A stretch of 64,000 nucleotides of DNA from Marinobacter sp. X15-166B (GTDB lineage Bacteria; Pseudomonadota; Gammaproteobacteria; Pseudomonadales; Oleiphilaceae). The stretch lies in contig NZ_MEIY01000001.1 in the NCBI RefSeq assembly GCF_001752365.1, positions 3,406,589 through 3,470,588 on the forward strand. Direction: 5' to 3'. The position numbers and the translations under genes were made by a program. Shown in pieces: positions 55,197-64,000 of the stretch. Each line of letters starts with the position of its first letter. The stretch's first letter is position 1. The notes below the pieces were generated by a model, which ran no database searches, was not told the DNA's origin, and saw only the letters and a list, made by a program, of their open reading frames with translations.

Positions 55197-58100
55197 TCAA
55201 TCATAGACCAGTTCCACCGCGCGGTCGCCTACCAGGTATTTCAATTCCAGCAGCAGATCGTCATTGAGATTGACCCGCCAGTCCTGCCCCAGCTCAATGC
55301 GGGTTTGCGCCGCCGGGCTCTGGTAGTCGATCCACACCGGGCTACCTTCACATCGAAACGGGCGCAGCGTTGTTTCCAGTTGCTCAAGCAACCCATTTTG
55401 CAGCTGTGCGGCATCTAACGCCAACTTGAGTCCCCGACTGAAGCGTTGCCGCGCGGTGGCCACATCCATAACCGAGCTGACCCGCATCTTCATCTGCCCG
55501 GAATAGTCGTCATGGCTGACCTGGCCTTCAACGATAATTACCTGATCAGACTGCAGCAGCTCCCGGCTTTCAAAAAACACTTCCGAAAACAGCGTCGCTT
55601 CAATCCGCGCACTGCGATCGTCCAGGGTGATAAAACTCATGGTGTTCCCCGTGCGGGTTTTCATGGAGCGCTGGGCGACCACCAGTCCGGCCACCCGCTG
55701 GGGGGTGCGCGAGGGTTTCAACTCCTGTATGGAGGAGCGCACAAAGCGGCGCACTTCACGCTCGTACTCGTCAAAGGGATGCCCGGTCAGGTAAATGCCC
55801 AGGGTGTCTTTCTCCCCCTTGAGGCGCACCTTTTCCGTCCACTCACGCACCCCGGCAACATCGGCGTAGACGTCTTCGCCATCACCGCCGGTCAACGCAT
55901 CGCCAAACATGTCCATCATGCCCACGCTTTCGTTGCGCGACTGCTGTCCGGCTTGCTGCACGGCCTTTTCAATACTGGCCATCAACTGGGCGCGACCCGG
56001 GCCAAGATTGTCCATGGCCCCGGAGCGGATCAGTGCTTCCAGGGCACGCTTGTTCACGCGCTTGAGATCAACCCGATGGCAGAAATCAAACAGATCCTTG
56101 AACGGCCCGCCCTCGGCCCGCGCTTCCACAATGCTGTGAATGGGTCCCTCGCCCAGACCCTTGATCGCCCCAAGGCCATACACCACGTTGCCGTCGTCAT
56201 CCACGGTAAAGGTGTATTCCGACCGGCTCACGTCGGGGGGCAACAGCTCGAGCTTGAGGTGACGACACTCTTCCACCAGAGTGACAATCTTGTCGGTGTT
56301 CTGCATATCCGCCGTGAGAACCGCGGCCATGAATTCAGCGGTATAATGGGCCTTGAGCCACAGGGTCTGATAGGACACCAGGGCGTAGGCGGCGGAGTGA
56401 GATTTGTTGAATCCGTAGCCGGCGAACTTTTCCACTAGATCGAATATGTTCGCGGCCAGCTCTTCACTGATGCCGTTGTTCTTGCAGCCTTCCATGAAGC
56501 TCAGTTTCTGCTTGGCCATTTCTTCGGGCTTTTTCTTACCCATGGCACGCCGCAACATGTCCGCACCACCGAGGGTGTAGCCGGCCATCACCTGGGCAAT
56601 CTGCATCACCTGCTCCTGATACAGGATGATGCCGTAAGTGGGCTCAAGCACCGGCTTCAGGCCTTCGTACTGATAATCAATGTGCGGATAGGAGACCGGC
56701 TGCTTGCCGTGTTTCCGGTCGATAAAGTCATCCACCATCCCGGATTGCAACGGCCCCGGACGGAACAGCGCCACCAGGGCGATCATGTCTTCCAGACAGT
56801 CCGGTTGCAGGCGCCGGATCAGGTCCTTCATGCCGCGGGATTCGAGCTGGAACACCGCGGTGGTGTCGGCTCTTTTCAGCATCTCGAAGGATTTCTTGTC
56901 CGCCAGCGGAATCTCGCTGATGTCCAGTGGCGGCTCGCCGCGCTGTTCCCGGCGCGGATTGATCATTTTCAACGCCCAGTCGATGATGGTCAGGGTGCGC
57001 AGACCCAGAAAGTCAAACTTGACCAGTCCGGCGTCTTCCACATCGTCCTTGTCAAACTGGGTGACCAGACTGCTGCCGTCATCGTCACAATACAACGGCG
57101 AAAAGTCGGTAATCTTGGTGGGCGCAATCACCACGCCCCCGGCGTGCCGGCCGGCGTTCCGGCAAACCCCTTCCAGCTTCAGCGCCATTTCCCAGATTTC
57201 CTGGGCTTCTTCGTCCTGATCCAGAAACTCCCGCAGGGGTTCTTCCTGCGCAAGGGCTTTTTCCAGCGTCATGCCCACTTCGAAGGGGATCATTTTCGAC
57301 AGCTTATCGGCCAGTCCGTAGGACTTACCCTGCACCCGGGCCACATCCCGCACCACCGCCTTGGCCGCCATGGTACCGAAGGTGATGATCTGGGATACCG
57401 CTTCACGGCCGTATTTGTCCGCTACATACGCGATCACTCGGTCGCGGCCTTCCATGCAGAAGTCGACGTCAAAGTCGGGCATGGACACCCGTTCCGGGTT
57501 AAGAAAGCGTTCGAACAGCAGGTCGTACTCCAACGGGTCGATGTCGGTGATCAGCAGCGCATACGCGATCAGCGAGCCGGCCCCGGACCCCCGGCCCGGG
57601 CCGACAGGCACGCCGTTGTTCTTGGCCCATTTGATGAAGTCCATCACGATGAGAAAGTACCCGGGGAAGCCCATCTGGATGATGATGTCCAGCTCAAAGT
57701 TCAGCCGGTCAAAATAGGCCTGTCGCTTGGCTTCGTACTCCGGATCCTCGCTTGACAGGGATCTGGCCAGCCGCGCTTCCAACCCTTCCTCGGACACGTG
57801 GCGGAAATACTCGTCCATGGTCATGCCTTCCGGCACCGGGTAATTGGGCAGGAAATACTCCCCCATGCGCACCTTGACCGAGCAGCGCTTGGCGATTTCC
57901 AGGGTATTGGCTACGGCCTCCGGTATATCCGCAAACAACTCGATCATTTCGTCGGGGCTGCGCAGATACTGCTGCTCACTGAAGCGCCGCTCGCGCCGGG
58001 GGTCATCCAGAGCCCGGCTTTCACCGATGCACACCCGGGCTTCGTGGGCCTCAAAATCATCCTCGTGCAAAAAATGCACATCGTTGGTGGCCACCACCGG

Positions 58101-58679
58101 GCATTCCAGCTGCTCCGCCAGCGCCACACTCAGGTGCAGGCAGTCTTCATCCCCCGGGCGTCCGGTACGTTGCAGTTCGAGATAAAAGCTGCCGGGGTAC
58201 AGATCCATCCAGTAGCGGGCCCGCTGGGTCGCTAACTCGGTTTTTTCCGCCAGCAATGCCTTGCCCACATCCCCCATGCGCGCACCGGACAGGGCGATCA
58301 GCCCATCCCGGCGGGATTCCAGCCATTCCCGCTGGACGATGGGCTTGCCGAACCGCTGTCCTTCGGTGTAGCCGAGCGAAATGATTTCCGTCAGGTTCAG
58401 ATAGCCGTCCTGATTGCGGGCCAGCAGGGTAATCCGAAAAGGTTGTTCAGGGTCATCCGGGTTGTCCAGCCACAAATCGGCGCCGATGATCGGCTTGACC
58501 CCGGCAGAGGTCGCTGTCTTGTAAAACCGCACCAGGGAGCACATGTTGGACTGTTCGGTCAATCCGACGGCGGGCATCCCCAGCTCCACCGTGCGTTTGA
58601 TCAGTGGTTTTACCCGGACCAGGCCGTCCACCATGGAGTATTCGGAATGAACGCGAAGGTGTACGAAGGTGTTTGCCAT
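55197..58679 (-). CDS. dnaE: DNA polymerase III subunit alpha
   Basis: Replicative polymerase catalytic subunit. 1160 residues, the DnaE1 length. An N-terminal PHP domain (FVHLRVHSEYSMVDGL) precedes the palm with the catalytic Asp residues in MPDFDVDFCMEGRDRVI (about 400), KFDFLGLRTLTIID, FPG-type finger blocks and GYGFNKSHSAAYALVSYQT. Helix-hairpin-helix, OB-fold (about 985-1075, RVAGLVVAQRSMKTRTGNTM) and a C-terminal tau-binding region follow. The upstream ribosome site is weak. Confidence 0.98.
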   Translation of the reverse strand: MANTFVHLRVHSEYSMVDGLVRVKPLIKRTVELGMPAVGLTEQSNMCSLVRFYKTATSAGVKPIIGADLWLDNPDDPEQPFRITLLARNQDGYLNLTEIISLGYTEGQRFGKPIVQREWLESRRDGLIALSGARMGDVGKALLAEKTELATQRARYWMDLYPGSFYLELQRTGRPGDEDCLHLSVALAEQLECPVVATNDVHFLHEDDFEAHEARVCIGESRALDDPRRERRFSEQQYLRSPDEMIELFADIPEAVANTLEIAKRCSVKVRMGEYFLPNYPVPEGMTMDEYFRHVSEEGLEARLARSLSSEDPEYEAKRQAYFDRLNFELDIIIQMGFPGYFLIVMDFIKWAKNNGVPVGPGRGSGAGSLIAYALLITDIDPLEYDLLFERFLNPERVSMPDFDVDFCMEGRDRVIAYVADKYGREAVSQIITFGTMAAKAVVRDVARVQGKSYGLADKLSKMIPFEVGMTLEKALAQEEPLREFLDQDEEAQEIWEMALKLEGVCRNAGRHAGGVVIAPTKITDFSPLYCDDDGSSLVTQFDKDDVEDAGLVKFDFLGLRTLTIIDWALKMINPRREQRGEPPLDISEIPLADKKSFEMLKRADTTAVFQLESRGMKDLIRRLQPDCLEDMIALVALFRPGPLQSGMVDDFIDRKHGKQPVSYPHIDYQYEGLKPVLEPTYGIILYQEQVMQIAQVMAGYTLGGADMLRRAMGKKKPEEMAKQKLSFMEGCKNNGISEELAANIFDLVEKFAGYGFNKSHSAAYALVSYQTLWLKAHYTAEFMAAVLTADMQNTDKIVTLVEECRHLKLELLPPDVSRSEYTFTVDDDGNVVYGLGAIKGLGEGPIHSIVEARAEGGPFKDLFDFCHRVDLKRVNKRALEALIRSGAMDNLGPGRAQLMASIEKAVQQAGQQSRNESVGMMDMFGDALTGGDGEDVYADVAGVREWTEKVRLKGEKDTLGIYLTGHPFDEYEREVRRFVRSSIQELKPSRTPQRVAGLVVAQRSMKTRTGNTMSFITLDDRSARIEATLFSEVFFESRELLQSDQVIIVEGQVSHDDYSGQMKMRVSSVMDVATARQRFSRGLKLALDAAQLQNGLLEQLETTLRPFRCEGSPVWIDYQSPAAQTRIELGQDWRVNLNDDLLLELKYLVGDRAVELVYD

Positions 58680-58734
58680 TATTTCTAAGAGTTCCAGCTT
58701 ATCAAGTGGTAGTGCTCAGGTGCCGGCCGCGGGC

Positions 58735-59205
58735 TTAGCGGCCCATCAGCTCATTAAGTTCACGTTCTGTTTGCGGCCCGAACCGGGCTTCGACCAGGTC
58801 GCCGTCAGGATTGACCACCAGGGTTGCGGGCAGCGCCACAGGACGTTGCCAGCCAAACCCCGGGCCGGGGTCGTCCGTCAGCAGGGTAAAGGTGATGCCC
58901 ATCTGATTACCCAGTTCGCGCAGTTGCTGCCCCTGGATGCCATCAAAATTGACGCCGAGTACGGTGACGTGGCGGGCGCGGTGCAGCGCATTCAGTTCGG
59001 GGATTTCCTCCAGACAGGGCTTGCACCACTCGGCCCAGTAATTGACCAGTACCCATTGCCCCCGGAGACTGTCCCACTCCAGCGTGGCACCGTCAGCGGT
59101 ATCAAACTCGGTTTTGCTGCACCCCCCGAGCACCAGCACGGCGAGCATCAACAGCCCCCGGCCCACGCCGCGGGCAGAACAGCGATACAAGGCAGGATAC
59201 TGCAT
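58735..59205 (-). CDS. TlpA/ResA-like thioredoxin-fold lipoprotein
   Basis: 156 residues. Signal peptide with lipobox LVLGGC (Cys about 29), so it should be membrane-anchored and periplasmic. The thioredoxin fold has the active site WAEWCKPCLEE (CxxC about 61-64) and the cis-Pro block VALPATLVVNPDGD. This suggests a thiol-disulfide role such as disulfide reduction or cytochrome maturation support; the exact partner is unknown. AGGAGG precedes ATG. Same strand as dnaE and divergent from the arsC-like gene. Confidence 0.88.
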   Translation of the reverse strand: MQYPALYRCSARGVGRGLLMLAVLVLGGCSKTEFDTADGATLEWDSLRGQWVLVNYWAEWCKPCLEEIPELNALHRARHVTVLGVNFDGIQGQQLRELGNQMGITFTLLTDDPGPGFGWQRPVALPATLVVNPDGDLVEARFGPQTERELNELMGR

Positions 59206-59292
59206 GGTGGTGGCCCTCCTGTTAAACTGTGAGGCTAACTGTACCGAATGGTTACCCTATCCCTGAAACAGGCCTTGGAAAGACACAGAACC

Positions 59293-60278
<986 letters not shown>

Positions 60279-60303
60279 GTCATTCCCAACGCAGGACAGC
60301 AAC

Positions 60304-60687
60304 ATGCTACACAACCCCAAAGCCCGCATCACCGCACGTCTGACGCAAGTGTTCTACTTTGCCGTGCTGGGGATGCTGATTGTCACCACCTTCTACCCGG
60401 CACCCATCGAAGGGGTATCGATTACCCTGATACTGGCTGTCAAACTGCTCCCCCTGCTGCCATTGATGATTCCGGTCGTGCGCGGCAACAACCGCGGCTA
60501 CATCTGGCTCGGGTTTGTGGTGTTGTTTTACTTCACCCAGGCAACGGTTTCGGCGTGGCTGTCGGAAGGCGACGGGGTGCCTCTGTTAATGTCCGTGCTG
60601 ACCTTTTTGCTGTTTGCCACGGCCATGACCCATCTGAAGGTTAACCGCCCGCCGCCCCACGGGGCGGCGGGTTCAACCTCCCGGTAA
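60304..60687 (+). CDS. DUF2069 membrane protein
   Basis: 127 residues from ATG 60304 (an earlier ATG lies inside wrbA). Four hydrophobic helices at about 12-32, 38-58, 65-83 and 92-110 with very short loops; LLPLLPLMIPVVRGNNRGYIWLGFVVLFYF is the conserved family core (given here in part). DUF2069 proteins are small inner-membrane proteins of unknown role, commonly next to wrbA. Confidence 0.85.
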   Translation: MLHNPKARITARLTQVFYFAVLGMLIVTTFYPAPIEGVSITLILAVKLLPLLPLMIPVVRGNNRGYIWLGFVVLFYFTQATVSAWLSEGDGVPLLMSVLTFLLFATAMTHLKVNRPPPHGAAGSTSR

Positions 60688-60702
60688 AGGAATACCGCTC
60701 CT

Positions 60703-62493
60703 ATGGCCGCACACACCACCGCCCACCCACCGGCACCGCTGGAACGCACGCTCACGCTGAGAGATGTGTGCACCGCCCTGGTCAGTCGTGATGAAATCAC
60801 TCAGAAAGACGCAGAACGGGTGCTCACCGCCAACATCGGCGGCGACTCCCGGCAACGCCACCCCCTGGAACTGATCGCGACGGCGGCCCTGAACAACCGG
60901 CAGGATCAGCGCACCCTGACGCTCGAGCGGTTGACTCAGTGGCTGGCGGACTGGGCTGGGCAGCCCTATTACCACATCGACCCACTCAAAATTGACGCGC
61001 CGGCCATTGCCCGGGTCATGTCCTACGCCTTCGCCCAGCGCCACGGCATTCTGGCGGTGGAAATTCATGCCGATGAGGTGTGGATTGCCAGCGCCGAACC
61101 GTTCAAATCGGACTGGGAAGCCAACCTGCGCCACGTACTGAAAAAAGACATTCGTCGGGTGGTCGCCAATCCGGAGGATATCCGCCGCTATACGGTCGAG
61201 TTCTATCAGCTCGCCAGTTCGGTCAGTAAAGCGGGCGGCCTGTCGGGCGGCGGCACCAAGGCAACGCAAAACTTTGAACAACTGCTGGAGCTGGGCAGCA
61301 AAGACAACCCGGACGCCAATGACCAGCACGTGGTCAAAATCGTTGACTGGTTGCTGCAATATGCCTTTGAGCAACGGGCCAGTGACATCCATATTGAGCC
61401 GCGGCGGGAATTCGCCCAGATCCGGTTCCGCATTGACGGGGTGCTGCACTCGGTGTACGAACTGCCCGCGCTGGTAGGCGTCGCGGTCACCAGCCGCCTC
61501 AAAATACTGGGACGTCTGAATGTCGCCGAGAAACGCCGCCCTCAGGATGGCCGCATCAAAACCCGGAAACCGGACAACAGTGAGATTGAATTGCGGCTCG
61601 CCACCATGCCAACCGCATTTGGCGAGAAAATGGTGTTGCGTATTTTTGACCCCGAGGTGCTGTTGCGCTCGTTCGAGCAACTGGGGTTCTCCCAGGAAGA
61701 CCGGGACCGCTGGGAAAGAATCACCCAACAGCCTCACGGCATTGTGCTGGTGACCGGCCCAACCGGCTCCGGCAAGACCACCACCCTGTACTCCACCCTG
61801 AAGCAACTGGCGACGCCGACGGTCAACATCTGCACCATTGAAGACCCCATTGAAATGGTCGAGCCGGCCTTCAATCAGATGCAGGTGCAGAGCAATATTG
61901 ACCTGAGTTTTCACGCCGGGGTGCGCGCCCTGCTGCGCCAGGACCCGGACATCATCATGATTGGCGAGATCCGCGATCTGGAAACCGCGGAAATGGCGGT
62001 GCAGGCGGCGCTGACCGGGCACCTGGTACTCTCGTCACTGCACACCAACGACGCGCCCAGTGCCATCACGCGCCTGCTGGAACTGGGCATCCCGGCCTAT
62101 TTGATCCGCGCCACGGTGCTGGGGGTCATGGCCCAACGGCTGGTCCGCACCCTGTGCCGACACTGTAAGACCGCGAGTCCGATGGAACCGGAGGCCTGGG
62201 CTACCCTCACCCGGCCGTGGAAGGCACCCATGCCCGCCCAGGCCTGGCAACCGACGGGCTGCCTCGAATGTCGCAATACCGGATACCAGGGTCGCGCGGG
62301 AGTTTACGAAATACTGCAACTGTCCGAGAACTTGAGCGGGCAGATAAGCGAACACTGCGAGCTGGAGCAGTTACGGATTGATGCGTACAAGAGCGGCATG
62401 AGGTCGCTGCGCCTGAGCGGTGCACAAAAGGTCGCAGCCGGGCTGACCACGGTGGAGGAAATCCTCCGCGTTACCCCGGCAAGCCAGCGTTAG
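60703..62493 (+). CDS. GspE/PilB-type secretion ATPase
   Basis: 596-residue hexameric-type ATPase of the type II secretion/type IV pilus family. N-terminal region (about 1-190) resembles the GspE N-domain. Core: DIHIEPRREFAQIRFRIDGVL, LNVAEKRRPQDGRI, Walker A GPTGSGKTTTLYS (about 351), Asp box TIEDPIEM, Walker B IIMIGEIRDLETAEMA (about 420), His box GHLVLSSLHTNDA and the zinc motif CRHCK with CLECRNTGYQGRAGVYE (about 485-527). No secretin, inner-membrane platform or pilin gene lies in the window, so its assembly partners are unknown; it is an orphan here. Confidence 0.92.
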   Translation: MAAHTTAHPPAPLERTLTLRDVCTALVSRDEITQKDAERVLTANIGGDSRQRHPLELIATAALNNRQDQRTLTLERLTQWLADWAGQPYYHIDPLKIDAPAIARVMSYAFAQRHGILAVEIHADEVWIASAEPFKSDWEANLRHVLKKDIRRVVANPEDIRRYTVEFYQLASSVSKAGGLSGGGTKATQNFEQLLELGSKDNPDANDQHVVKIVDWLLQYAFEQRASDIHIEPRREFAQIRFRIDGVLHSVYELPALVGVAVTSRLKILGRLNVAEKRRPQDGRIKTRKPDNSEIELRLATMPTAFGEKMVLRIFDPEVLLRSFEQLGFSQEDRDRWERITQQPHGIVLVTGPTGSGKTTTLYSTLKQLATPTVNICTIEDPIEMVEPAFNQMQVQSNIDLSFHAGVRALLRQDPDIIMIGEIRDLETAEMAVQAALTGHLVLSSLHTNDAPSAITRLLELGIPAYLIRATVLGVMAQRLVRTLCRHCKTASPMEPEAWATLTRPWKAPMPAQAWQPTGCLECRNTGYQGRAGVYEILQLSENLSGQISEHCELEQLRIDAYKSGMRSLRLSGAQKVAAGLTTVEEILRVTPASQR

Positions 62494-62519
62494 GGCACTG
62501 CTTGAGGCATTGAGGTTCA

Positions 62520-62760
62520 AGCTCCCCCCTCTCCCCGACACTCTCCCGCAAGGGGAGAGGGAGCCCGCCCCAGACCTGAAGCTGGGCTTTAGCCCCTCTC
62601 CCACAAGAGGAGAAGAAATAGCCCCACGGTGTCTGAAACTGTGTTTTAGCCCTGCTCCAACGAGGGAAGAGCGAGCAACCCATGATGCCGGTATCTTCTG
62701 CAACCTAAGTTACCCGTTTGCACCGCTCTAGCCCCTCGCCCTTGGCGGGAGAGGGGGCGA
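62520..62760. repeat. Cluster of imperfect GC-rich extragenic hairpins
   Basis: The gap between the convergent GspE-like and DUF3080 genes holds about four related units of the form TAGCCCCTCnCCC, short loop, GGGnGAGnGG. They lie at about 62521-62564 (GCTCCCCCCTCTCCCC with GGGGAGAGGGAGC), 62590-62614, 62645-62672 and 62730-62758. The first and last fold best. They resemble REP-like extragenic palindromes and may also stop transcription from both sides. No transposase is nearby. Confidence 0.6.
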
Positions 62761-62769
62761 ACTCTGCCG

Positions 62770-63853
62770 CTAAGAGCGCGGGAAACTGCGCTCCGGCGCG
62801 CTGCCACACTGCTGCAACAGCTGCTGCCAGCGCCGGGTATGTTCGCGGGTCGCATCGTCCAGGGCTTTCCAGACCCCGCGGTCAACGCGCAGGTATGCCT
62901 CCTGCCATTGGCGGAAACTGTCCGGGGCCACCGCATGCAGACGGCCGGCCAGCTCGTTCAGAGGGGGGATCAACCGGTCTCGCAACCGCCTGATCCGCGC
63001 CATATAGGGTTGCACCTCGGCGGCGTACACCGACAGGAACATGGCGCGGGCGATGTCTGACTGGTTATTGGGTTTACCGTTGAAGCACAGCGGCCGATCA
63101 CCTAAGCGGCTGTCGAGAATGGCAGACGCATCTTCCAGCCGGGTGGTCAACAATTGTGCGCTGACCAGTAACTGCCCCGGCAGATGGATGGACTGCCAGC
63201 TTTGGTGCATGTCTCCCACACTGTCCAGCGACACGCTCATATCACCGCCCAGTATGGCGCCGACTGCGGCATTCAGCTCACCGAGTTGTCCTGCCAGGCG
63301 GGCGCTCTGACTCGCTTCGGTGTGTTCAGTCCGCTGCCCTGCTTCCGCGCCCCTGGCCACCGGGCCCCGAGACAGGGTCAGCAGGCTTTCCACCTCCTCC
63401 GTTGCCCACACCGCATTCCAGATGTTGACCGGCAAAGCCTCGGTTTTGGCGCGGATCGCGCGCTGCAGACTGGCGACCAGCTCCGGACGTTCGATTTCGG
63501 GCAGACAGGCCCTGGCGGCTGCGATGAACCGCAGCTCGTAACGGAGCTGGTTCAATGGCTGCATCACCCGCCCCATGATGGAATTTCTCTCCCCCACGAC
63601 GTATTGCAGCTGACAGCCATACAGCGACAAAAAATCGAGCATGTTCATGTCCACCGCTGGTGGCTCCAGGAGCCGCTGTCGTCTGGGTGGCAGCCGCCCT
63701 GCGGCGGTAACCGGGGTGGGCTTGGCATCGCTGCCGAGTACGCGTGCGAGACGCTCCACGTACTCGTCCAGCGTGCTCCCGGCCCCGGAAAAAAGGGTTG
63801 CAGCCCGCCAGCGTCAACGCCAACAACAGCAGCAGGGAGCGGGCCGCAATCAT
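62770..63853 (-). CDS. DUF3080 lipoprotein, frameshifted as read
   Basis: From ATG 63853 the sequence begins MIAARSLLLLLALTLAGCNP, a lipoprotein signal with lipobox LAGC (Cys 18). The frame breaks at six A (63789-63794; T on the coding strand). Removing one base continues as FSGAGSTLDEYVERLARVLG and runs open to the stop at 62770, about 360 residues. The body is helical, with MNMLDFLSLYGCQLQYVVGER, a family-like block, and a C-terminal RLIPPLNELAGRLH. Function unknown. Two bases after the mtnC-like stop codon. As with the other frameshifts, a sequence error is the likely cause. Confidence 0.8.
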
Positions 63854-63855
63854 GA

Positions 63856-64000
63856 TCAGCGCCTGAGCAACTCATCCACCTCGGAAAAGTCGCGGTATTG
63901 TGGCCGCTCAGAGGACGGTGCCTGTGCGCCCCGCACCAACCAGGCGGTTTTCATGCCTACCGCCTCGGCCGCTTCCAGCTCCGCCTCCACATCGGATAGA
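63856..64000 (-). CDS. mtnC: HAD-family hydrolase, probable enolase-phosphatase E1 (C-terminal end only)
   Basis: Only the last 48 codons are inside the window, reading LSDVEAELEAAEAVGMKTAWL, then VRGAQAPSS and ending EVDELLRR before TGA at 63856. LSD followed by an x-x-E-L-x-A-A-x-x-x-G-M pattern is the motif IV region of MtnC, the methionine-salvage enolase/phosphatase, though other HAD phosphatases share it. It starts beyond the right edge and is followed two bases later by the DUF3080 gene. Confidence 0.55.
   Translation of the reverse strand, partial: LSDVEAELEAAEAVGMKTAWLVRGAQAPSSERPQYRDFSEVDELLRR

Overview
The window is a compact stretch of bacterial core chromosome, GC-rich and almost entirely coding, with no gene-free gap above about 280 bp. 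Protein content and gene order point to a gammaproteobacterium on the Pseudomonas/Cellvibrionales side. Signs of this are csrA beside tRNA-Ser and tandem tRNA-Arg genes with lysC-alaS upstream; mrp, dcd and metG beside rsxABCDGE-nth; purM-purN divergent from a DUF2066 gene and hda; and the long block dnaE-accA-tilS-pyrG-kdsA-eno-ftsB-ispDF-truD-surE-pcm-nlpD-rpoS. A marine Cellvibrionaceae-like organism is my best guess. That is inference from synteny and protein style, not a phylogeny.

Layout. 1-6.8 kb: dbpA (cut by the window edge), a DUF2058 gene, two identical tRNA-Arg(ACG), tRNA-Ser(GCU), csrA, lysC, alaS. 6.9-16.3 kb: an RDD membrane protein, the LPS exporter permeases lptG/lptF, divergent pepA-holC, and valS with a ketopantoate-reductase-like gene and a cobalamin adenosyltransferase. 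16.3-26.5 kb: ampD-ampE, a DUF1631 protein, nadC, a large GGDEF/EAL membrane protein, a YqcC-like gene, hda and DUF2066. 26.6-35.2 kb: purMN, DUF3108, avtA, a YjaG-like gene, dcd, mrp/apbC, metG. 35.2-41.4 kb: rsxABCDGE and nth. 41.4-58.7 kb: one strand, rpoS back to dnaE. 58.7-64 kb: a thioredoxin-like lipoprotein, arsC-like, wrbA, DUF2069, an orphan GspE/PilB ATPase, a DUF3080 lipoprotein and the end of a probable mtnC.

Functionally the window covers translation (three aminoacyl-tRNA synthetases, tilS, truD, tRNAs), replication (dnaE, holC, hda, dcd, pyrG), envelope building (lptFG, kdsA, accA, ispDF, ftsB, nlpD, ampDE, a DUF368 polyprenyl-phosphate transporter), redox and electron transport (rsx, wrbA, thioredoxin-like protein), and global regulation (csrA, rpoS, cyclic-di-GMP).

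I found no mobile element, phage, CRISPR array, defence island or biosynthetic cluster, and nothing that looks like a wholly new multi-gene system. The most useful observations are: (1) five +1 frameshifts in four genes (dbpA, rsxC twice, tilS, DUF3080), every one at a 6-8 base homopolymer and including the normally essential tilS, which points to systematic sequence error rather than gene decay; (2) a GGDEF/EAL protein whose EAL half has lost key catalytic residues while its cyclase half looks intact; (3) a 10-bp-periodic tandem array of TGTCA boxes in the DUF1631/nadC divergent region; (4) a DUF368 transporter gene inserted in the surE-pcm-nlpD-rpoS stress operon; (5) a cluster of imperfect GC-rich hairpins at 62.5-62.8 kb.
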